Of a stretch of DNA of 64,000 bases, positions 30,746-42,552 are shown in pieces. Source of the DNA: Alkalihalobacillus sp. AL-G (lineage in GTDB: Bacteria > Bacillota > Bacilli > Bacillales > Fictibacillaceae); NCBI RefSeq assembly GCF_030643805.1, contig NZ_CP094656.1, positions 372,001 through 436,000 on the forward strand, in the 5' to 3' direction. Under the pieces are notes generated by a model. That model made no database searches. It worked only from the letters and a program-made list of their open reading frames with translations, and was not told the origin of the DNA. The position numbers and the translations under genes were made by a program. The stretch's first letter is position 1, and each line of letters starts with the position of its first letter.

Positions 30746-32145
30746 ACGAAGAATGTGGTGTTTTTGCAGTTTGGGGTCATCCCGAAGCTGCTCAGCTCAC
30801 TTATTACGGATTGCACAGTCTTCAGCATCGCGGGCAAGAAGGTGCTGGAATAGCGGTAACAGACGGGGAACAGGTTCGTTTTCATAAATCGAATGGCCTT
30901 GTTACAGAGGTTTTTAACCAGGGTGAATTATCGACTTTGACAGGAGAATCCGCAATTGGCCACGTCAGATATTCAACTGCTGGGGGTAATGAGCATGCGA
31001 ATGTTCAACCGCTCGTCTTTCAATCCCAGCGTGGTGGTCTTGCACTCGCTCATAACGGAAATCTTGTCAACGCGAACGGGCTTAAGCATCAGCTGGAGGC
31101 ACAGGGAAGTATTTTTCAAACGACATCCGATACCGAAGTGCTCGCCCATCTCATTAAGCGCAGTGGTTTCATCGATCTCCGTGACCAGGTGAAAAATGCA
31201 CTGACGATGATCAAAGGTGCTTACGCGTTTGTGATCATGACGGAAAATGGAATTATGGCAGCACTTGACCCGAATGGAATGCGACCGCTTTCTATCGGTA
31301 AAATCGGTGACGCGTACGTGATCGCTTCTGAAACATGTGCATTCGATGTTATCGGTGCTGAATTCATTCGTGACGTTGAGCCTGGCGAACTGCTGATCAT
31401 CGACGATTCAGGGATCGAAAGTGATTCGTTCACGACGTCGACGAATCGAGCGATGTGCAGCATGGAGTACATTTATTTTTCGAGGCCTGACAGCAGCATC
31501 GATGAGATCAATATTCATGCCGCTCGTAAAAATCTTGGGAAACGTCTTGCAGATGAAGCATATGTTGAAGCGGATGTTGTGACAGGTGTGCCAGATTCGA
31601 GTATTTCTGCTGCGATCGGGTATGCAGAAGCAGCGGGAATTCCATACGAGCTCGGATTGATCAAAAACCGTTATGTCGGACGCACGTTCATCCAGCCGTC
31701 TCAAGCGTTACGGGAGCAAGGTGTGAAAATGAAGCTTTCTCCAGTACGCGGGATTGTGGAAGGTAAGCGTGTCGTGATGGTCGATGATTCGATCGTACGT
31801 GGAACAACAAGCCGCCGAATCGTACAAATGCTGCGTGATGCTGGTGCGAAAGAGGTCCATGTCCGAATCAGCTCACCGCCGATTGCACATCCTTGTTTTT
31901 ACGGAATCGACATTTCTTCCAAGGATGAATTGATCGCATCGAATCGATCAGTCGAGGAAATCCGTGAGATTATCGGAGCCGATTCGCTTGAATACTTGAG
32001 CATCGATGGCATGATGGGGTCCATCGGCAGAAATCCGAATGAGCAGAACTGTGGACAATGCCTCGGTTGCTTTACAGGAAAATATCCGACGGAAATCTAC
32101 CCAGATACCGTTTTACCACATGAAAAAGAACTCGTTTATAAATAA
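30721..32145 (+). CDS. purF: amidophosphoribosyltransferase
   Basis: 474 residues. It catalyses the committed step, PRPP plus glutamine to phosphoribosylamine. An 11-residue propeptide ([11 protein letters not shown]) precedes Cys12, which becomes the N-terminal nucleophile after self-cleavage, as in B. subtilis. The PRPP loop is [14 protein letters not shown]. The C-terminal [14 protein letters not shown] and an upstream Cys supply ligands for the iron-sulfur cluster of this PurF type. Start lies inside the purL end; GGAAAGGAG precedes it. A 278-bp gap with a repeat array follows. Confidence 0.96.
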   Translation: MLADIKGLNEECGVFAVWGHPEAAQLTYYGLHSLQHRGQEGAGIAVTDGEQVRFHKSNGLVTEVFNQGELSTLTGESAIGHVRYSTAGGNEHANVQPLVFQSQRGGLALAHNGNLVNANGLKHQLEAQGSIFQTTSDTEVLAHLIKRSGFIDLRDQVKNALTMIKGAYAFVIMTENGIMAALDPNGMRPLSIGKIGDAYVIASETCAFDVIGAEFIRDVEPGELLIIDDSGIESDSFTTSTNRAMCSMEYIYFSRPDSSIDEINIHAARKNLGKRLADEAYVEADVVTGVPDSSISAAIGYAEAAGIPYELGLIKNRYVGRTFIQPSQALREQGVKMKLSPVRGIVEGKRVVMVDDSIVRGTTSRRIVQMLRDAGAKEVHVRISSPPIAHPCFYGIDISSKDELIASNRSVEEIREIIGADSLEYLSIDGMMGSIGRNPNEQNCGQCLGCFTGKYPTEIYPDTVLPHEKELVYK

Positions 32146-32154
32146 AGAGAGGTC

Positions 32155-32172
32155 GATTTACGTCCGTAAATC
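32155..32172. repeat. palindrome, left flank of the purF-purM array
   Basis: GATTTACG-tc-CGTAAATC, followed by ATC. The same palindrome recurs at 32356 in direct orientation. Confidence 0.7.
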
Positions 32173-32190
32173 ATCCGAATGAGCTTTACT

Positions 32191-32300
32191 GGGAGTTAGA
32201 CACGTATTTCGGGAGTTAGACATGTATTTTCGAAGTTAGACACGTATTTCGGGAGTTAGACATGTATTTTTAGAGTTAGACATGTATTTCGGGAATTAGC
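32191..32300 (+). repeat. tandem array, 20-bp period (GGGAGTTAGACAYGTATTTC), between purF and purM
   Basis: Units start at 32191, 32211, 32231, 32251, 32271 and 32291, exactly 20 bases apart; the last is diverged (GGGAATTAGC). Units alternate CACGTATTTC and CATGTATTTT. Part of the transcribed purine operon. Confidence 0.9.
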
Positions 32301-32355
32301 CTCGGTCTTTTCCGATATCATCTTCAGAAATAAACAAAAAATGTTCAATCGAATC

Positions 32356-32374
32356 GATTTACGACTCGTAAATC
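32356..32374. repeat. palindrome, right flank of the purF-purM array
   Basis: GATTTACG-act-CGTAAATC, followed by ATC. Near-copy of the palindrome at 32155, with the array between. Confidence 0.7.
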
Positions 32375-32423
32375 ATCATTTCAATAAAAAACGTCCGAAT
32401 TTTTAATCAAAGGAGGGGTTCGA

Positions 32424-33464
32424 ATGGCACAAGCATACAAAAGTGCAGGAGTCGATGTTGAGGCGGGGTACGAAGCGGTCAACCGAATGAAAAAGCACGT
32501 AAAGGAAACGATGCGTCCAGAGGTACTCGGAGGAATCGGTGCATTCGGCGGGATGTTTGACCTGTCAAAGATCAATGTAAAAGAGCCTGTCCTCGTTTCC
32601 GGAACTGATGGCGTCGGGACGAAGCTGATGCTTGCGATCCAGATGGATAAACATGACACGATCGGTATCGACGCGGTTGCTATGTGCGTGAACGACATTG
32701 TGGCGCAAGGGGCTGAGCCGCTTTACTTTTTAGATTACATTGCCTGCGGAAAGCTTGAGCCTGAAAAAGTAGAGCAGATCGTCAAAGGGATTGCTGACGG
32801 GTGTAAGCAGGCTGGAGCAGCATTGATCGGTGGGGAAACCGCTGAAATGCCAGGGATGTACGACGCGAAGGATTACGATCTCGCTGGTTTTACAGTCGGT
32901 ATTGCAGAGAAATCCAAGCTGATCAATCCGGAAAACGTCCAAGAAGGCGATGCGTTGATCGGAATCGCATCAAGCGGTATTCACAGCAACGGCTATTCTC
33001 TAGTGCGAAAAGTGCTTTTTGAACAGGCGGACTATGCGTTCGGTCAAACGTTTGAACAGCTTGATAAACCGCTCGGTGAAGAGGTGTTAACCCCGACGAA
33101 AATCTATGTGAAACCAGTGCTCAATGTTTTAAAATCATACGAGGTTTCTGGAATCGCTCATATTACAGGCGGCGGTTTTAACGAAAATATTCCTCGTATG
33201 CTTCCTGAAGGTCTATCGGCTGACATCGACTTCGGGTCCTGGCCGATTCCGGCAATTTTCTCGATCATCCAAACGGCAGGCGACCTTTCGATGAAGGATA
33301 TGCTTGGGACGTTCAACATGGGGATCGGTATGGTTCTTGCGGTCAAAAATGAACTGGTCGTCGACGTGATTCGTTCTCTTGAGGATAGTGGAGAGAAAGC
33401 GTATACTATCGGCCGAGTAAAGGAAGGCGAAGGGATCACATTTGGCGGAGGAACAGTGGAATGA
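32424..33464 (+). CDS. purM: phosphoribosylaminoimidazole synthetase (AIRS)
   Basis: 346 residues, as in B. subtilis. It closes the imidazole ring of FGAM with ATP to give AIR. Motifs: [54 protein letters not shown] and the C-terminal [26 protein letters not shown] lies before the ATG. Its stop overlaps purN by ATGA. Confidence 0.96.
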   Translation: MAQAYKSAGVDVEAGYEAVNRMKKHVKETMRPEVLGGIGAFGGMFDLSKINVKEPVLVSGTDGVGTKLMLAIQMDKHDTIGIDAVAMCVNDIVAQGAEPLYFLDYIACGKLEPEKVEQIVKGIADGCKQAGAALIGGETAEMPGMYDAKDYDLAGFTVGIAEKSKLINPENVQEGDALIGIASSGIHSNGYSLVRKVLFEQADYAFGQTFEQLDKPLGEEVLTPTKIYVKPVLNVLKSYEVSGIAHITGGGFNENIPRMLPEGLSADIDFGSWPIPAIFSIIQTAGDLSMKDMLGTFNMGIGMVLAVKNELVVDVIRSLEDSGEKAYTIGRVKEGEGITFGGGTVE

Positions 33465-34045
33465 CGAAGATCGCTGTCTTTGCATCAGGTTCTGGAACGA
33501 ACTTTCAAGCGATTCTTGACGCAATCGACAACGGTGCCCTACATGCGAATGTGGCTCTCCTTGTTTGCGACAAGCCCGGTGCCGCGGTCATCGAACGTGC
33601 TGAGAAGAAGAACATCCCGACCTTTGCGTTTTATCCAAAGGAATTCCCGAGTAAGCAAGCGTTTGAATCACTCATTTTAGAAGAGCTAAAGCAAGCTGAG
33701 GTTCAACTGGTGGTTTTAGCTGGATATATGAGATTGATCGGCGAAACGCTGCTTTCAGAGCTAGAAGGAAAAATCATCAACCTCCATCCGTCGATGTTAC
33801 CTGCTTTTCCGGGTAAGGATGCAATCGGACAAGCTCTCGATTCAGGTGTAAGCGAGACCGGGGTGACTGTCCATTTTGTCGATAGAGGAATGGACACTGG
33901 ACCGATTATCGAGCAAAAAACCGTTCCAATTTATGAATCGGATACGAAGGAAGACCTTGAGCAACGGATTCACAAGGTTGAACATGAACTTTACCCACAA
34001 GTGATTCAGAAACTCATTCAATCCAAAGTAACACACAACATATAG
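33461..34045 (+). CDS. purN: phosphoribosylglycinamide formyltransferase
   Basis: 194 residues. It formylates GAR using 10-formyl-tetrahydrofolate. The N-terminal [15 protein letters not shown] binds phosphate; [11 protein letters not shown] and [20 protein letters not shown] contain the catalytic His, and [17 protein letters not shown] completes the signature with the catalytic Asp. The start overlaps the purM stop; purH follows after 18 bases with its own AGGAAGGGG site. Confidence 0.96.
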   Translation: MTKIAVFASGSGTNFQAILDAIDNGALHANVALLVCDKPGAAVIERAEKKNIPTFAFYPKEFPSKQAFESLILEELKQAEVQLVVLAGYMRLIGETLLSELEGKIINLHPSMLPAFPGKDAIGQALDSGVSETGVTVHFVDRGMDTGPIIEQKTVPIYESDTKEDLEQRIHKVEHELYPQVIQKLIQSKVTHNI

Positions 34046-34063
34046 GAAGGGGCGAGTCGAACT

Positions 34064-35599
34064 ATGAAGCGTGCACTCATCAGTGTTTCGAACAAGCAAG
34101 GATTGATCCCGTTTGTCGAGGGGCTAATCGAACAAGGAGTCGAAATCGTATCAACAGGCGGTACGAAAAAGACGATTGAAGACGAGGGGCTGAATGTTAC
34201 GGGAATTTCAGACGTAACTGGATTCCCTGAAATTATGGATGGACGTGTCAAAACGTTGCACCCGATGATCCATGGCGGTCTATTAGCAATGCGGGACAAT
34301 GAATCTCACCTATCCCAAATGCGTGAACATGGAATTGAAATGATCGATCTCGTCGTCGTGAACCTTTATCCGTTCAAGGAGACGATCTCGCGCTTAGACG
34401 TCAGCTATGAGGAAGCAATCGAGAACATTGATATTGGCGGCCCGAGCATGCTGCGCGCTGCTGCCAAAAACCACAAGTATGTTACCGTAGCAACCGATCC
34501 TGCTGATTATGGGTTGATCCTTGGCGAGTTGAAGCTAAATGGCGCTGTCGAGCTTGAAACACGTAAGCGTCTCGCGGCAAAGGTGTTCCGTCATACAGCC
34601 GCATACGATGCACTGATCGCACAATACTTAACGGAGTCGGTCGGCGAGGAATACCCTGAATCCTATACGGCTACCTATACGAAAAAGCAAGCGCTCCGAT
34701 ACGGGGAGAACCCTCATCAACAGGCAGCTTTTTATGAGGAACCGATCGGCGCGTCTTCTTCAATTGCTAAGGCCGTTCAATTGCACGGAAAAGAACTATC
34801 GTACAACAATATTAATGATGCAGATGCCGCATTAGAGATGATCCGCGAATTTTCGGAACCAGCTGTTGTGGCCGTAAAGCATACGAATCCATGTGGTGTC
34901 GGTGTTGGCAACGTGTTGAGTGAAGCTTACGACCAAGCCTATAAAGCGGATCCTGTTTCGATATTTGGCGGGATCGTTGCGACGAATCAAGCGGTCGATG
35001 CGGAAACGGCTCAGAAAATGCGAGAAATTTTCCTTGAGATCATTATCGCACCATCATATACGGAAGAAGCGTTAGCGATTTTAAAAGAAAAGAAAAACCT
35101 GCGTCTCTTAGAGGTTCCAATCGTTGCAAACTCTGATCAAGCCTCAAGTCGGATTCGCACTGTTTCAGGTGGAGCACTTGTTCAACAAGAGGATCGATTC
35201 GGATTCGACCAAGCTGACTTAAAGATAGCAACAAAGCGTGAACCGACAGAGAAAGAGTGGGCTGACCTTAAGCTTGCATGGAAAATCGTAAAGCATGTCA
35301 AATCGAATGCCATCATTCTCGCTAAGGAAAATCGTACGATCGGCGTTGGTGCTGGACAAATGAACCGGGTCGGTGCTGCGAAAATCGCCATCGAACAAGC
35401 TGGGGATCAAATCGAAGGGTCTGCCCTTGCATCCGATGCATTTTTCCCGATGAATGACACAGTCGAGGCTGCTGCTAAAGCAGGTGTAACAGCGATCATC
35501 CAGCCTGGTGGATCAATACGCGACCAAGAATCAATCGATAAAGCGGACGAATACGGAATCGCGATGGTTTTAACAGGCATTCGCCACTTCAAACATTAA
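34064..35599 (+). CDS. purH: bifunctional AICAR transformylase / IMP cyclohydrolase
   Basis: 511 residues (B. subtilis 512). The N-terminal methylglyoxal-synthase-like domain (to about 200; [30 protein letters not shown]) is the cyclohydrolase, and the C-terminal domain holds the transformylase residues ([42 protein letters not shown]). It makes IMP. It is followed by a 190-bp gap containing a GC-rich hairpin before purD. Confidence 0.97.
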   Translation: MKRALISVSNKQGLIPFVEGLIEQGVEIVSTGGTKKTIEDEGLNVTGISDVTGFPEIMDGRVKTLHPMIHGGLLAMRDNESHLSQMREHGIEMIDLVVVNLYPFKETISRLDVSYEEAIENIDIGGPSMLRAAAKNHKYVTVATDPADYGLILGELKLNGAVELETRKRLAAKVFRHTAAYDALIAQYLTESVGEEYPESYTATYTKKQALRYGENPHQQAAFYEEPIGASSSIAKAVQLHGKELSYNNINDADAALEMIREFSEPAVVAVKHTNPCGVGVGNVLSEAYDQAYKADPVSIFGGIVATNQAVDAETAQKMREIFLEIIIAPSYTEEALAILKEKKNLRLLEVPIVANSDQASSRIRTVSGGALVQQEDRFGFDQADLKIATKREPTEKEWADLKLAWKIVKHVKSNAIILAKENRTIGVGAGQMNRVGAAKIAIEQAGDQIEGSALASDAFFPMNDTVEAAAKAGVTAIIQPGGSIRDQESIDKADEYGIAMVLTGIRHFKH

Positions 35600-35620
35600 A
35601 AGAGGTAGTATCTCATTGCC

Positions 35621-35662
35621 AAGGGCACGTTGAGGGCAACGTAGAGGTCCAGTCGTGCCCTT
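35621..35662 (+). other. hairpin between purH and purD
   Basis: AAGGGCACG pairs perfectly with CGTGCCCTT around a 24-base loop with no T tract. It could partly terminate, set an RNA processing point or protect the 3' end of the upstream message. The rest of the 190-bp gap holds nothing else except the purD ribosome site GGGAGG. Confidence 0.55.
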
Positions 35663-35723
35663 CATGTGCATAAACTGCGGTTCAGGGTCAAGAAAGAGCA
35701 TGAATCGTTCTATTAATGAGTAG

Positions 35724-37146
<1,423 letters not shown>

Positions 37147-37175
37147 GAAAAACATCACCTTTTATTAAAATGGTT

Positions 37176-37206
37176 AAGGGGCTGACGCTGATCATCCCCT
37201 TTTTTA
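37176..37206 (+). terminator. terminator of the purine operon
   Basis: AAGGGG pairs with CCCCTT around a 14-base loop, followed by TTTTT. It lies 118 bases after purD. Confidence 0.7.
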
Positions 37207-37351
37207 CGTTAAACCGAATCGAAAAACTCCGATTTATACGGCAAAATCCCGACCTTCGAAGTGAATTGCATAATCCCTGGTGAAATGCCAAGTCGAGACT
37301 GCTACAGATGCTCTTAAAATACGATTTTCCATATTTTTTCACCTTTTTAAC

Positions 37352-37615
37352 TTAAGTTGATGGATTAATCGGTGAACCCTCTTGTGTTAACGATGCAATA
37401 TCCATGTCATTCAATTTTTGTCCGCGTTCGTACAATTCTGTAACAGGGCAGTATTTTGTGATCCCTTCGCCTACCTTCATTGCACCACAAACCATCCAGA
37501 ACAGATTTCCTTGACTATTGGGTCGGCGGCCGAGACGTGCTGCAGACCAAGCGACCATTGTCAGTCCAATAGTAATTCGGATCAATGCATTTACAGTACC
37601 GATGTTTGACTTCAT
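37352..37615 (-). CDS. DUF2892 (YgaP-like) membrane protein
   Basis: 87 residues. The start MKSNIGTVNALIRITIGLTM is the DUF2892 signature (N-V/I-G-T...R-I-x-x-G), followed by a second hydrophobic stretch (NLFWMVCGAMKVGEGIT) and the expected KYCPVTELYE, as in the membrane part of rhodanese YgaP. The C-terminal 20 residues are polar. AAAGGAGGAG precedes the ATG. It is on the opposite strand to purD and yerA. The function is unknown. Confidence 0.85.
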   Translation of the reverse strand: MKSNIGTVNALIRITIGLTMVAWSAARLGRRPNSQGNLFWMVCGAMKVGEGITKYCPVTELYERGQKLNDMDIASLTQEGSPINPST

Positions 37616-37640
37616 AATAATCTCCTCCTTTTATTTGTTC

Positions 37641-37734
37641 CACGTTTAGAAATTCTAAACATACTTTCTAGTACAATTAAGGCTCAGCCTTCGCCAAAGC
37701 TTGGCAAGGGCCTTTAGGGACCAAGGTTTCTTTG
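37641..37734 (+). repeat. dispersed ~90-bp repeat, copy 3
   Basis: CACGTTTAGAAATTCTAAAC, ATACTTTCTAGTACAATTAA, GGCTCAGCCTTCGCC, AAAGCTTGGCAAGGGCC and TTTAGGGACCAAGGTTTCTT follow in order. It lies in the divergent region between the DUF2892 gene and yerA and may overlap both promoters. Confidence 0.8.
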
Positions 37735-37799
37735 CTGTTGGTATAAATCGGATTATGGTAATATGAAACAAAAAGACGCAACGTACTTGGGGTGACGAA

Positions 37800-39524
37800 A
37801 TGACACAACACATCACACATTGGACAAAGCAACAGCTCCGCACACACCTGCAGGTCATTCAAGGTGATGCAGCTCCTACTCTTGTCCTGAAAAACGCTAC
37901 ATATTTGAATCATGGTTTAAAACAATGGTTGACGGCGAATATTTGGATCTACGAGGATCGCATCGTATATGTCGGCAGTAAAATGCCCCGGAACAATGAA
38001 GGATGCGAATTCGTGGATTGCGAGAATCAATTCGTTGTCCCGGGTTACATAGAACCACATGCTCATCCTTTTCAGTTATATAATCCCCATACCTTTGCGC
38101 GTTATTCAGCAAAACGGGGAACGATGACCTTTGTGAATGACAATTTAATGCTTTTGCCATTGTCGAATGAGAAAGCGCTTTCGTTCATGACGGAAATCAA
38201 TCAACTGCCGTATAGCTTCTTCTGGTGGTGCCGATACGATTCCCAGACCAAACTGCAAAACGAGTCTGAAGTGTTTTCAGACGAAATGTTCAACTCTTTC
38301 CTCAATCATCCATATGTCGTTCAGGGCGGTGAATTAACGAGCTGGCCGGCCGTATTAAAGGGTGATGATCAAACACTCCACTGGATGCAGGAGACAAAAC
38401 GTAGAGGATTGAAAGTGGAAGGGCATTTACCAGGAGCATCGGAACGGACTCTGACGAAAATGGCGGTTCTCGGAATCGATTGCGACCATGAAGCGATGAC
38501 CGGGGAAGAAGCTGTTAGGAGAATGACGCTCGGCTACACAACCTCCCTTCGTTACTCGTCGATTCGACCGGATCTTCCGGAAATTCTTGAGGAGATGCTG
38601 AGTCTTGGTGTTCGGAACTTCGAGCGTGTATTGATGACGTCTGACGGGTCAACCCCGAACTTTTATAAGGATGGAGTCACTGATGCAATGATTCGGATCG
38701 CCATTGAAAAAGGTGTGCCGATCGAGGACGCTTATGCGATGGCTTCCTACAATGTGGCTCGGCATTACGGAATGGACCACTTATACGGAATGATTGCACC
38801 AGGCAGGCTGGCGAACCTGAATATCCTCGAAGACCAGTCGAATCCAACACCGACCGCTGTTCTCTCAAAAGGAATTTGGATTAGCGATGAACCTGAAGAA
38901 ACGTTCGATTGGGACCGGTTTGATATTAAGCCGTATGATATCGACTGGAATCTTTCTGTAAAGGATTTGCACGTGACTTCACCGGTCGGAATCAATATGG
39001 TAAACGCGGTTATTACGAAACCGTACCGATCAGAGCTCGACAATACAGGGGAAGAGCTATCAGCCCAACACGATGAATGCTTTTTCTCGCTCATCGATAA
39101 AAATGGATCCTGGCACGTCAACACGATGTTAAAAGGCTTTGCAACAGGAGTATCAGGATTTGTAAGTTCGTATTCCAACAGCGGTGACATTATTCTTATC
39201 GGAAAACGAAAGAAGGATATGATAACTGCATTTGAACGTATGAAAGAGCTTGGTGGGGGTATCGTTCTCGTTGAAAGCGGTGAGATTGTTTGTGAGGTTC
39301 CGTTAACACTAAACGGCGGATCGTCTATTGAACCGATGGAAGAGATTATGAAACAACAGTCCCATCTGGTCTCGTCGTTAAAGGAAAGAGGATATGCATT
39401 CGTCGATCCAATTTATAGTCTTCTATTTTTCTCGTCAACCCATCTTCCATATATTCGAATTACACCAAGCGGAATGGTGGATGTGATGAAAAATGAGGTA
39501 TTGTTTCCTGTCGTAATGCGTTAA
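37800..39524 (+). CDS. yerA: adenine deaminase-family amidohydrolase YerA
   Basis: 574 residues of the adenine deaminase branch of the metallo-amidohydrolases. The barrel metal site begins at [12 protein letters not shown]; further ligands are likely in [20 protein letters not shown] and LMTSDGSTP. The C-terminal domain ([25 protein letters not shown]-type segment near the end) fits the family. B. subtilis has yerA after purD in the same order. Adenine deamination to hypoxanthine would fit the purine setting, but B. subtilis has another adenine deaminase and YerA's substrate is not proven. GGGGTG lies before the ATG. Confidence 0.85.
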   Translation: MTQHITHWTKQQLRTHLQVIQGDAAPTLVLKNATYLNHGLKQWLTANIWIYEDRIVYVGSKMPRNNEGCEFVDCENQFVVPGYIEPHAHPFQLYNPHTFARYSAKRGTMTFVNDNLMLLPLSNEKALSFMTEINQLPYSFFWWCRYDSQTKLQNESEVFSDEMFNSFLNHPYVVQGGELTSWPAVLKGDDQTLHWMQETKRRGLKVEGHLPGASERTLTKMAVLGIDCDHEAMTGEEAVRRMTLGYTTSLRYSSIRPDLPEILEEMLSLGVRNFERVLMTSDGSTPNFYKDGVTDAMIRIAIEKGVPIEDAYAMASYNVARHYGMDHLYGMIAPGRLANLNILEDQSNPTPTAVLSKGIWISDEPEETFDWDRFDIKPYDIDWNLSVKDLHVTSPVGINMVNAVITKPYRSELDNTGEELSAQHDECFFSLIDKNGSWHVNTMLKGFATGVSGFVSSYSNSGDIILIGKRKKDMITAFERMKELGGGIVLVESGEIVCEVPLTLNGGSSIEPMEEIMKQQSHLVSSLKERGYAFVDPIYSLLFFSSTHLPYIRITPSGMVDVMKNEVLFPVVMR

Positions 39525-39536
39525 ACTATAAAAGAG

Positions 39537-39850
39537 AGAGGAAGTTCAAAAAGGCAACCAAGAGCCCATGTACCTGCGTCTACAAGTTTATTCCAGGATA
39601 TAAGCTTCCTCGGTACAACTCGTAGCTTATGTGAAAGTACCGCTCGTTGCTATCGAAGAAAGCATTCTCGGTGCAAGGCAACTAAGATGTCTTATAAGTT
39701 AGTAGCCTTCCTCAAAACTGTCGTGCCTTGGGCTCACAGGATGTGAGTCAGTTCGACGTTGTTACAAGAATTAGTACTTGCATAACTTCATTGGGGTTTT
39801 GCGCCGAGTAACCGCTGGCGCAGGTTGTTCCTCTTCGTTGACTATTTGGT
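39537..39850 (+). repeat. MITE-like interspersed repeat, copy A
   Basis: Opens with GAGAGGAAGTTCAAAAAGGC and contains GGCTCACAGGATGTGAGTCA followed by GTTCGACGTTGTTACAAG, shared with the copy at 44786. It is longer than that copy by about 190 bp of extra internal sequence. No open frame of note. It fills the gap between yerA and yerB (39525-39933). Confidence 0.65.
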
Positions 39851-39933
39851 TATAGATTTATGGAATTGTATCATAGGGTTGTTTGAGGGGAAGTTACAAC
39901 ATGAATTTTAGGGAAACTAGGGGTGTAAACAAT

Positions 39934-40983
39934 ATGAAAAAAGGGTTGTTTGTTACAGTTATCATAGCGCTATTTCTTATGCTTGCTGCTTGTGGGCCGA
40001 AGGAAACGACGAAAGACATTGATAAGCCCGATTCGGATGAGCCAAAAACGGAAGTACCGAAAGAAGAAGATGAAGCACCTAAGGAGCCTGAATTTGCTTA
40101 CACGTTCCCGCTGACAGGAAAGGGAACGAATGATGCATTGAATGACCGTGTTGTCGGAGTAATGGTCAACAACGCTCCAAAGGCTCGACCTCAATCTGGT
40201 TTGCATAAAGCCGATGTCGTTTACGAAGTACTTGCAGAAGGCCGGATTACGAGATTCCTTGCCTTATTTCAAAGTGAAAAGCCTGAAATCATCGGTCCAG
40301 TCCGTAGTGCACGTGACTACTATATTCGTCTAAGCAATGGGTTTGATGCAATTTATGTTCATCACGGCTGGAGTCCTTCAGCAAAGAATATGCTCGTCGG
40401 GGGCAATATTGATTCATTGAATGGTCTTTATTATGATGGAACTCTGTTTAAGCGTGCATCGTTTCGACGGGCTCCGCATAATTCCTATATAACTTATGAA
40501 AATATTATAAAAGAATCGAAGAAACAGAAGTATGAGCTTAAGCAGGAGATTCCTTCACTGCCTTTTTTAACAGAGGAAGAAGTGAAAGCGGTCGAAGGTG
40601 ACCCTGCGAATACGATCACGATTACGTATGGTAAGTATTATGAGGTACAATATAAATATCAGCCTGAAAAAGGAATGTACATCCGATTTTCCGACGATAT
40701 ACAAACGATCGATCGTGAAACAGAGATACCGATTGAATTATCCAATATATTCATCGCAGAAGCGACTCATCAGGTGATCGATAGTGCCGGTCGTCGACGA
40801 GTTGACCTCGAAAGCGGCGGGAAGGCTTTGTTATTCCAGCAAGGAAAAGTTCAGGTGGTCAAATGGGTCAATGAAAACGGACGCATTGTTCCTGCTGCAG
40901 AAGGAAAGAAAGCTGCTTTTGCGCCAGGTAAAACGTGGATAAATATAGTCCCTGCAATTGATCAGGATGTTAAATATAATTAA
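39934..40983 (+). CDS. yerB: DUF3048 lipoprotein YerB
   Basis: 349 residues. The signal peptide MKKGLFVTVIIALFLMLAAC ends in lipobox LAAC, followed by a charged linker (KPDSDEPKTEVPKEEDEAPK) and a DUF3048 region: VMVNNAPKARPQSGLHKADV, RITRFLALFQSEKPEIIGPV, RSARDYYIRLSNGFDAIYVH. B. subtilis YerB has the same place and build. The ATG at 39934 is preferred because it begins the signal peptide and follows TAGGGGTG; the frame is open to 39883. The function is unknown; it is expected at the outer membrane face. Confidence 0.9.
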   Translation: MKKGLFVTVIIALFLMLAACGPKETTKDIDKPDSDEPKTEVPKEEDEAPKEPEFAYTFPLTGKGTNDALNDRVVGVMVNNAPKARPQSGLHKADVVYEVLAEGRITRFLALFQSEKPEIIGPVRSARDYYIRLSNGFDAIYVHHGWSPSAKNMLVGGNIDSLNGLYYDGTLFKRASFRRAPHNSYITYENIIKESKKQKYELKQEIPSLPFLTEEEVKAVEGDPANTITITYGKYYEVQYKYQPEKGMYIRFSDDIQTIDRETEIPIELSNIFIAEATHQVIDSAGRRRVDLESGGKALLFQQGKVQVVKWVNENGRIVPAAEGKKAAFAPGKTWINIVPAIDQDVKYN

Positions 40984-41008
40984 TCGCAATTGAAGAGGAG
41001 GGAAAACG

Positions 41009-41302
41009 ATGCAAATCGATAAGCTAAGAGGAAGAACACTGGATCAACTATTTGACGCAATATTATCGTTGAAAGATCGCGAAGAATGCTACCAGTTTTT
41101 TGATGACCTCGCTACGATCAACGAAATACAATCTCTTGCCCAGCGTTTAGAGGTTGCCCGAATGCTTCAGGAAGGCTTTACGTATCATAAAATTGAAGAT
41201 GAAACAGGTGCAAGCACGGCTACGATTTCACGAGTGAAGCGCTGCTTGAACTATGGAAACGATAGCTATCAAATGACATTAGACCGCGTTCATAAAGAGT
41301 AA
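41009..41302 (+). CDS. yerC: TrpR-like DNA-binding protein YerC
   Basis: 97 residues of the YerC/YecD family related to the Trp repressor. The helix-turn-helix is ARMLQEGFTYHKIEDETGAS followed by TATISRVKRCLNYG. GAGGAGGG precedes the ATG, 25 bases after yerB, so the two form a unit. It is likely a small dimeric regulator; its targets are not known. A strong terminator follows the stop. Confidence 0.92.
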   Translation: MQIDKLRGRTLDQLFDAILSLKDREECYQFFDDLATINEIQSLAQRLEVARMLQEGFTYHKIEDETGASTATISRVKRCLNYGNDSYQMTLDRVHKE

Positions 41303-41317
41303 TTACCCAAATGACGA

Positions 41318-41356
41318 AACGCCCACAGCCAGAGATGGCTGCTGGGCGTTTTTTTA
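41318..41356 (+). terminator. intrinsic terminator after yerC
   Basis: AACGCCCACAGCC pairs with GGCTGCTGGGCGTT (one unpaired base) around AGAGAT, followed by seven T. Confidence 0.9.
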
Positions 41357-41410
41357 ATTGGTGAAAAGATTGAAACGCGCTGTCTGACGCAGATCAATGA
41401 CCTTTTTACT

Positions 41411-41490
41411 ATGCGTGGCCGAAATATAAGATTTCGTGGCCGAATTAATCCAATCCGTGGCCGAAATATCATATTCTGTGATTGATTTAA
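41411..41490 (+). repeat. tandem array, 21-bp period (CGTGGCCGAAWTAW)
   Basis: CGTGGCCGAA starts at 41414, 41435 and 41456, exactly 21 apart, with a decayed unit (TGTGATTGAT) in phase at 41477. The preceding GACCTTTTTACTATG is nearly identical to the flank of the array at 49759. Confidence 0.85.
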
Positions 41491-41513
41491 CGTTTGAGGT
41501 TAAGGAGAAGTAA

Positions 41514-41570
41514 ATGAAATCCCCCCAAATGGCGCCCCAATTCTTCTATAAATGGATTTTTCCACCTTAA
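41514..41570 (+). CDS. possible 18-residue peptide
   Basis: MKSPQMAPQFFYKWIFPP is preceded by TAAGGAGA with ideal spacing and lies just after the repeat array, in a 300-bp region before pcrB that is otherwise empty. A start with such a ribosome site can occur by chance. No homology is known to me. Confidence 0.25.
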   Translation: MKSPQMAPQFFYKWIFPP

Positions 41571-41737
41571 TTGCTCTCTATTGATGTGTTTTTATCCGAA
41601 AATAGGACTTATCCCTGTCGTTTTTATTGCAGCAGTTATCTGATTTTAGCATCGAATAACTTTCTATCTTGAATTGATTCCAACCTGCTCCCCAGAATGT
41701 TCCATCAATTTTTCTCATAGGGATAGTCGGGAGTTTG

Positions 41738-41766
41738 TTTTTACCGCCTGCCATTTCTGTTATAAT
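41738..41766 (+). promoter_or_regulatory. candidate promoter of pcrB-pcrA
   Basis: Extended -10 TGTTATAAT with consensus hexamer at 41761-41766. The -35 is weak (TTTTTA at 17 bp). Confidence 0.55.
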
Positions 41767-41798
41767 CCATAAAGGAAGTGTTAATTAGGAGGATTACC

Positions 41799-42485
41799 AT
41801 GTTTGAATATAGAGAATGGAAGCATGTATTCAAGCTTGACCCGAATAAAGAGATCACACCAGAGATGCTTGAAGCGATTTGCGAGTCAGGGACAGATGCC
41901 GTCATCGTTGGAGGAAGTGATGGTGTGACCTTAGAAAATACAATTGACTTACTTTCGAGAATTCGAAAGTATACCGTTCCGTGTGTACTTGAGGTTTCGA
42001 ATACGGAATCGATTACACCGGGATTTGACTATTACTTTGTGCCAAGTGTCTTGAACAGCACGAACCCGGATTGGATAGTCGGACTTCATCATGAAGCAAT
42101 CAAGGAATACGGTGAGCTGATCAACTGGAACGAGCTTGTCGCGGAGGGCTATTGCATCGTCAACAAGGAATCGAAGGCAGCCCAGATTTCCGAGGCCGAT
42201 ACAAATCTTGATAATGAGGATATTCTTGCCTATGCCAGAATGTCGGAGCATATGTTTCGACTGCCGATCTTTTACCTGGAATACAGCGGTACATATGGGG
42301 ATGTGGAGATTGTGAAGGACATCAGCACAGTCTTAGATAAAACCCACTTCTTCTACGGTGGTGGAATTAAAGACGATACGCAAGCACGTGAAATGGCGCA
42401 ATTCGCAGATACGATCGTCGTCGGAAACGTTATCTACGAGGATCTGAACGCCGCAATTCGCACCGTCCGTGTCGTAAAAGGTTAG
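41799..42485 (+). CDS. pcrB: heptaprenylglyceryl phosphate synthase
   Basis: 228 residues, as B. subtilis PcrB. TIM-barrel prenyltransferase that joins heptaprenyl diphosphate to glycerol-1-phosphate, giving an archaeal-type ether lipid precursor. Motifs: [48 protein letters not shown] and [20 protein letters not shown] with the phosphate-binding loop. AGGAGG lies 6 bases before the ATG at 41799. pcrA follows, as in B. subtilis. Confidence 0.95.
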   Translation: MFEYREWKHVFKLDPNKEITPEMLEAICESGTDAVIVGGSDGVTLENTIDLLSRIRKYTVPCVLEVSNTESITPGFDYYFVPSVLNSTNPDWIVGLHHEAIKEYGELINWNELVAEGYCIVNKESKAAQISEADTNLDNEDILAYARMSEHMFRLPIFYLEYSGTYGDVEIVKDISTVLDKTHFFYGGGIKDDTQAREMAQFADTIVVGNVIYEDLNAAIRTVRVVKG

Positions 42486-42552
42486 ATTGTTTTTTGGGAC
42501 AAATTAAGATAGACTCAACACAAGAACATACGTTTGCTTAGGTGGTGGAAAC

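Noticed and set aside
37234-37332. 32-residue minus-strand frame starting MENRILRASVAVSTWH
   Set aside because: A weak AAGGTGA site precedes it, but there is no helix, motif or terminator to support it.
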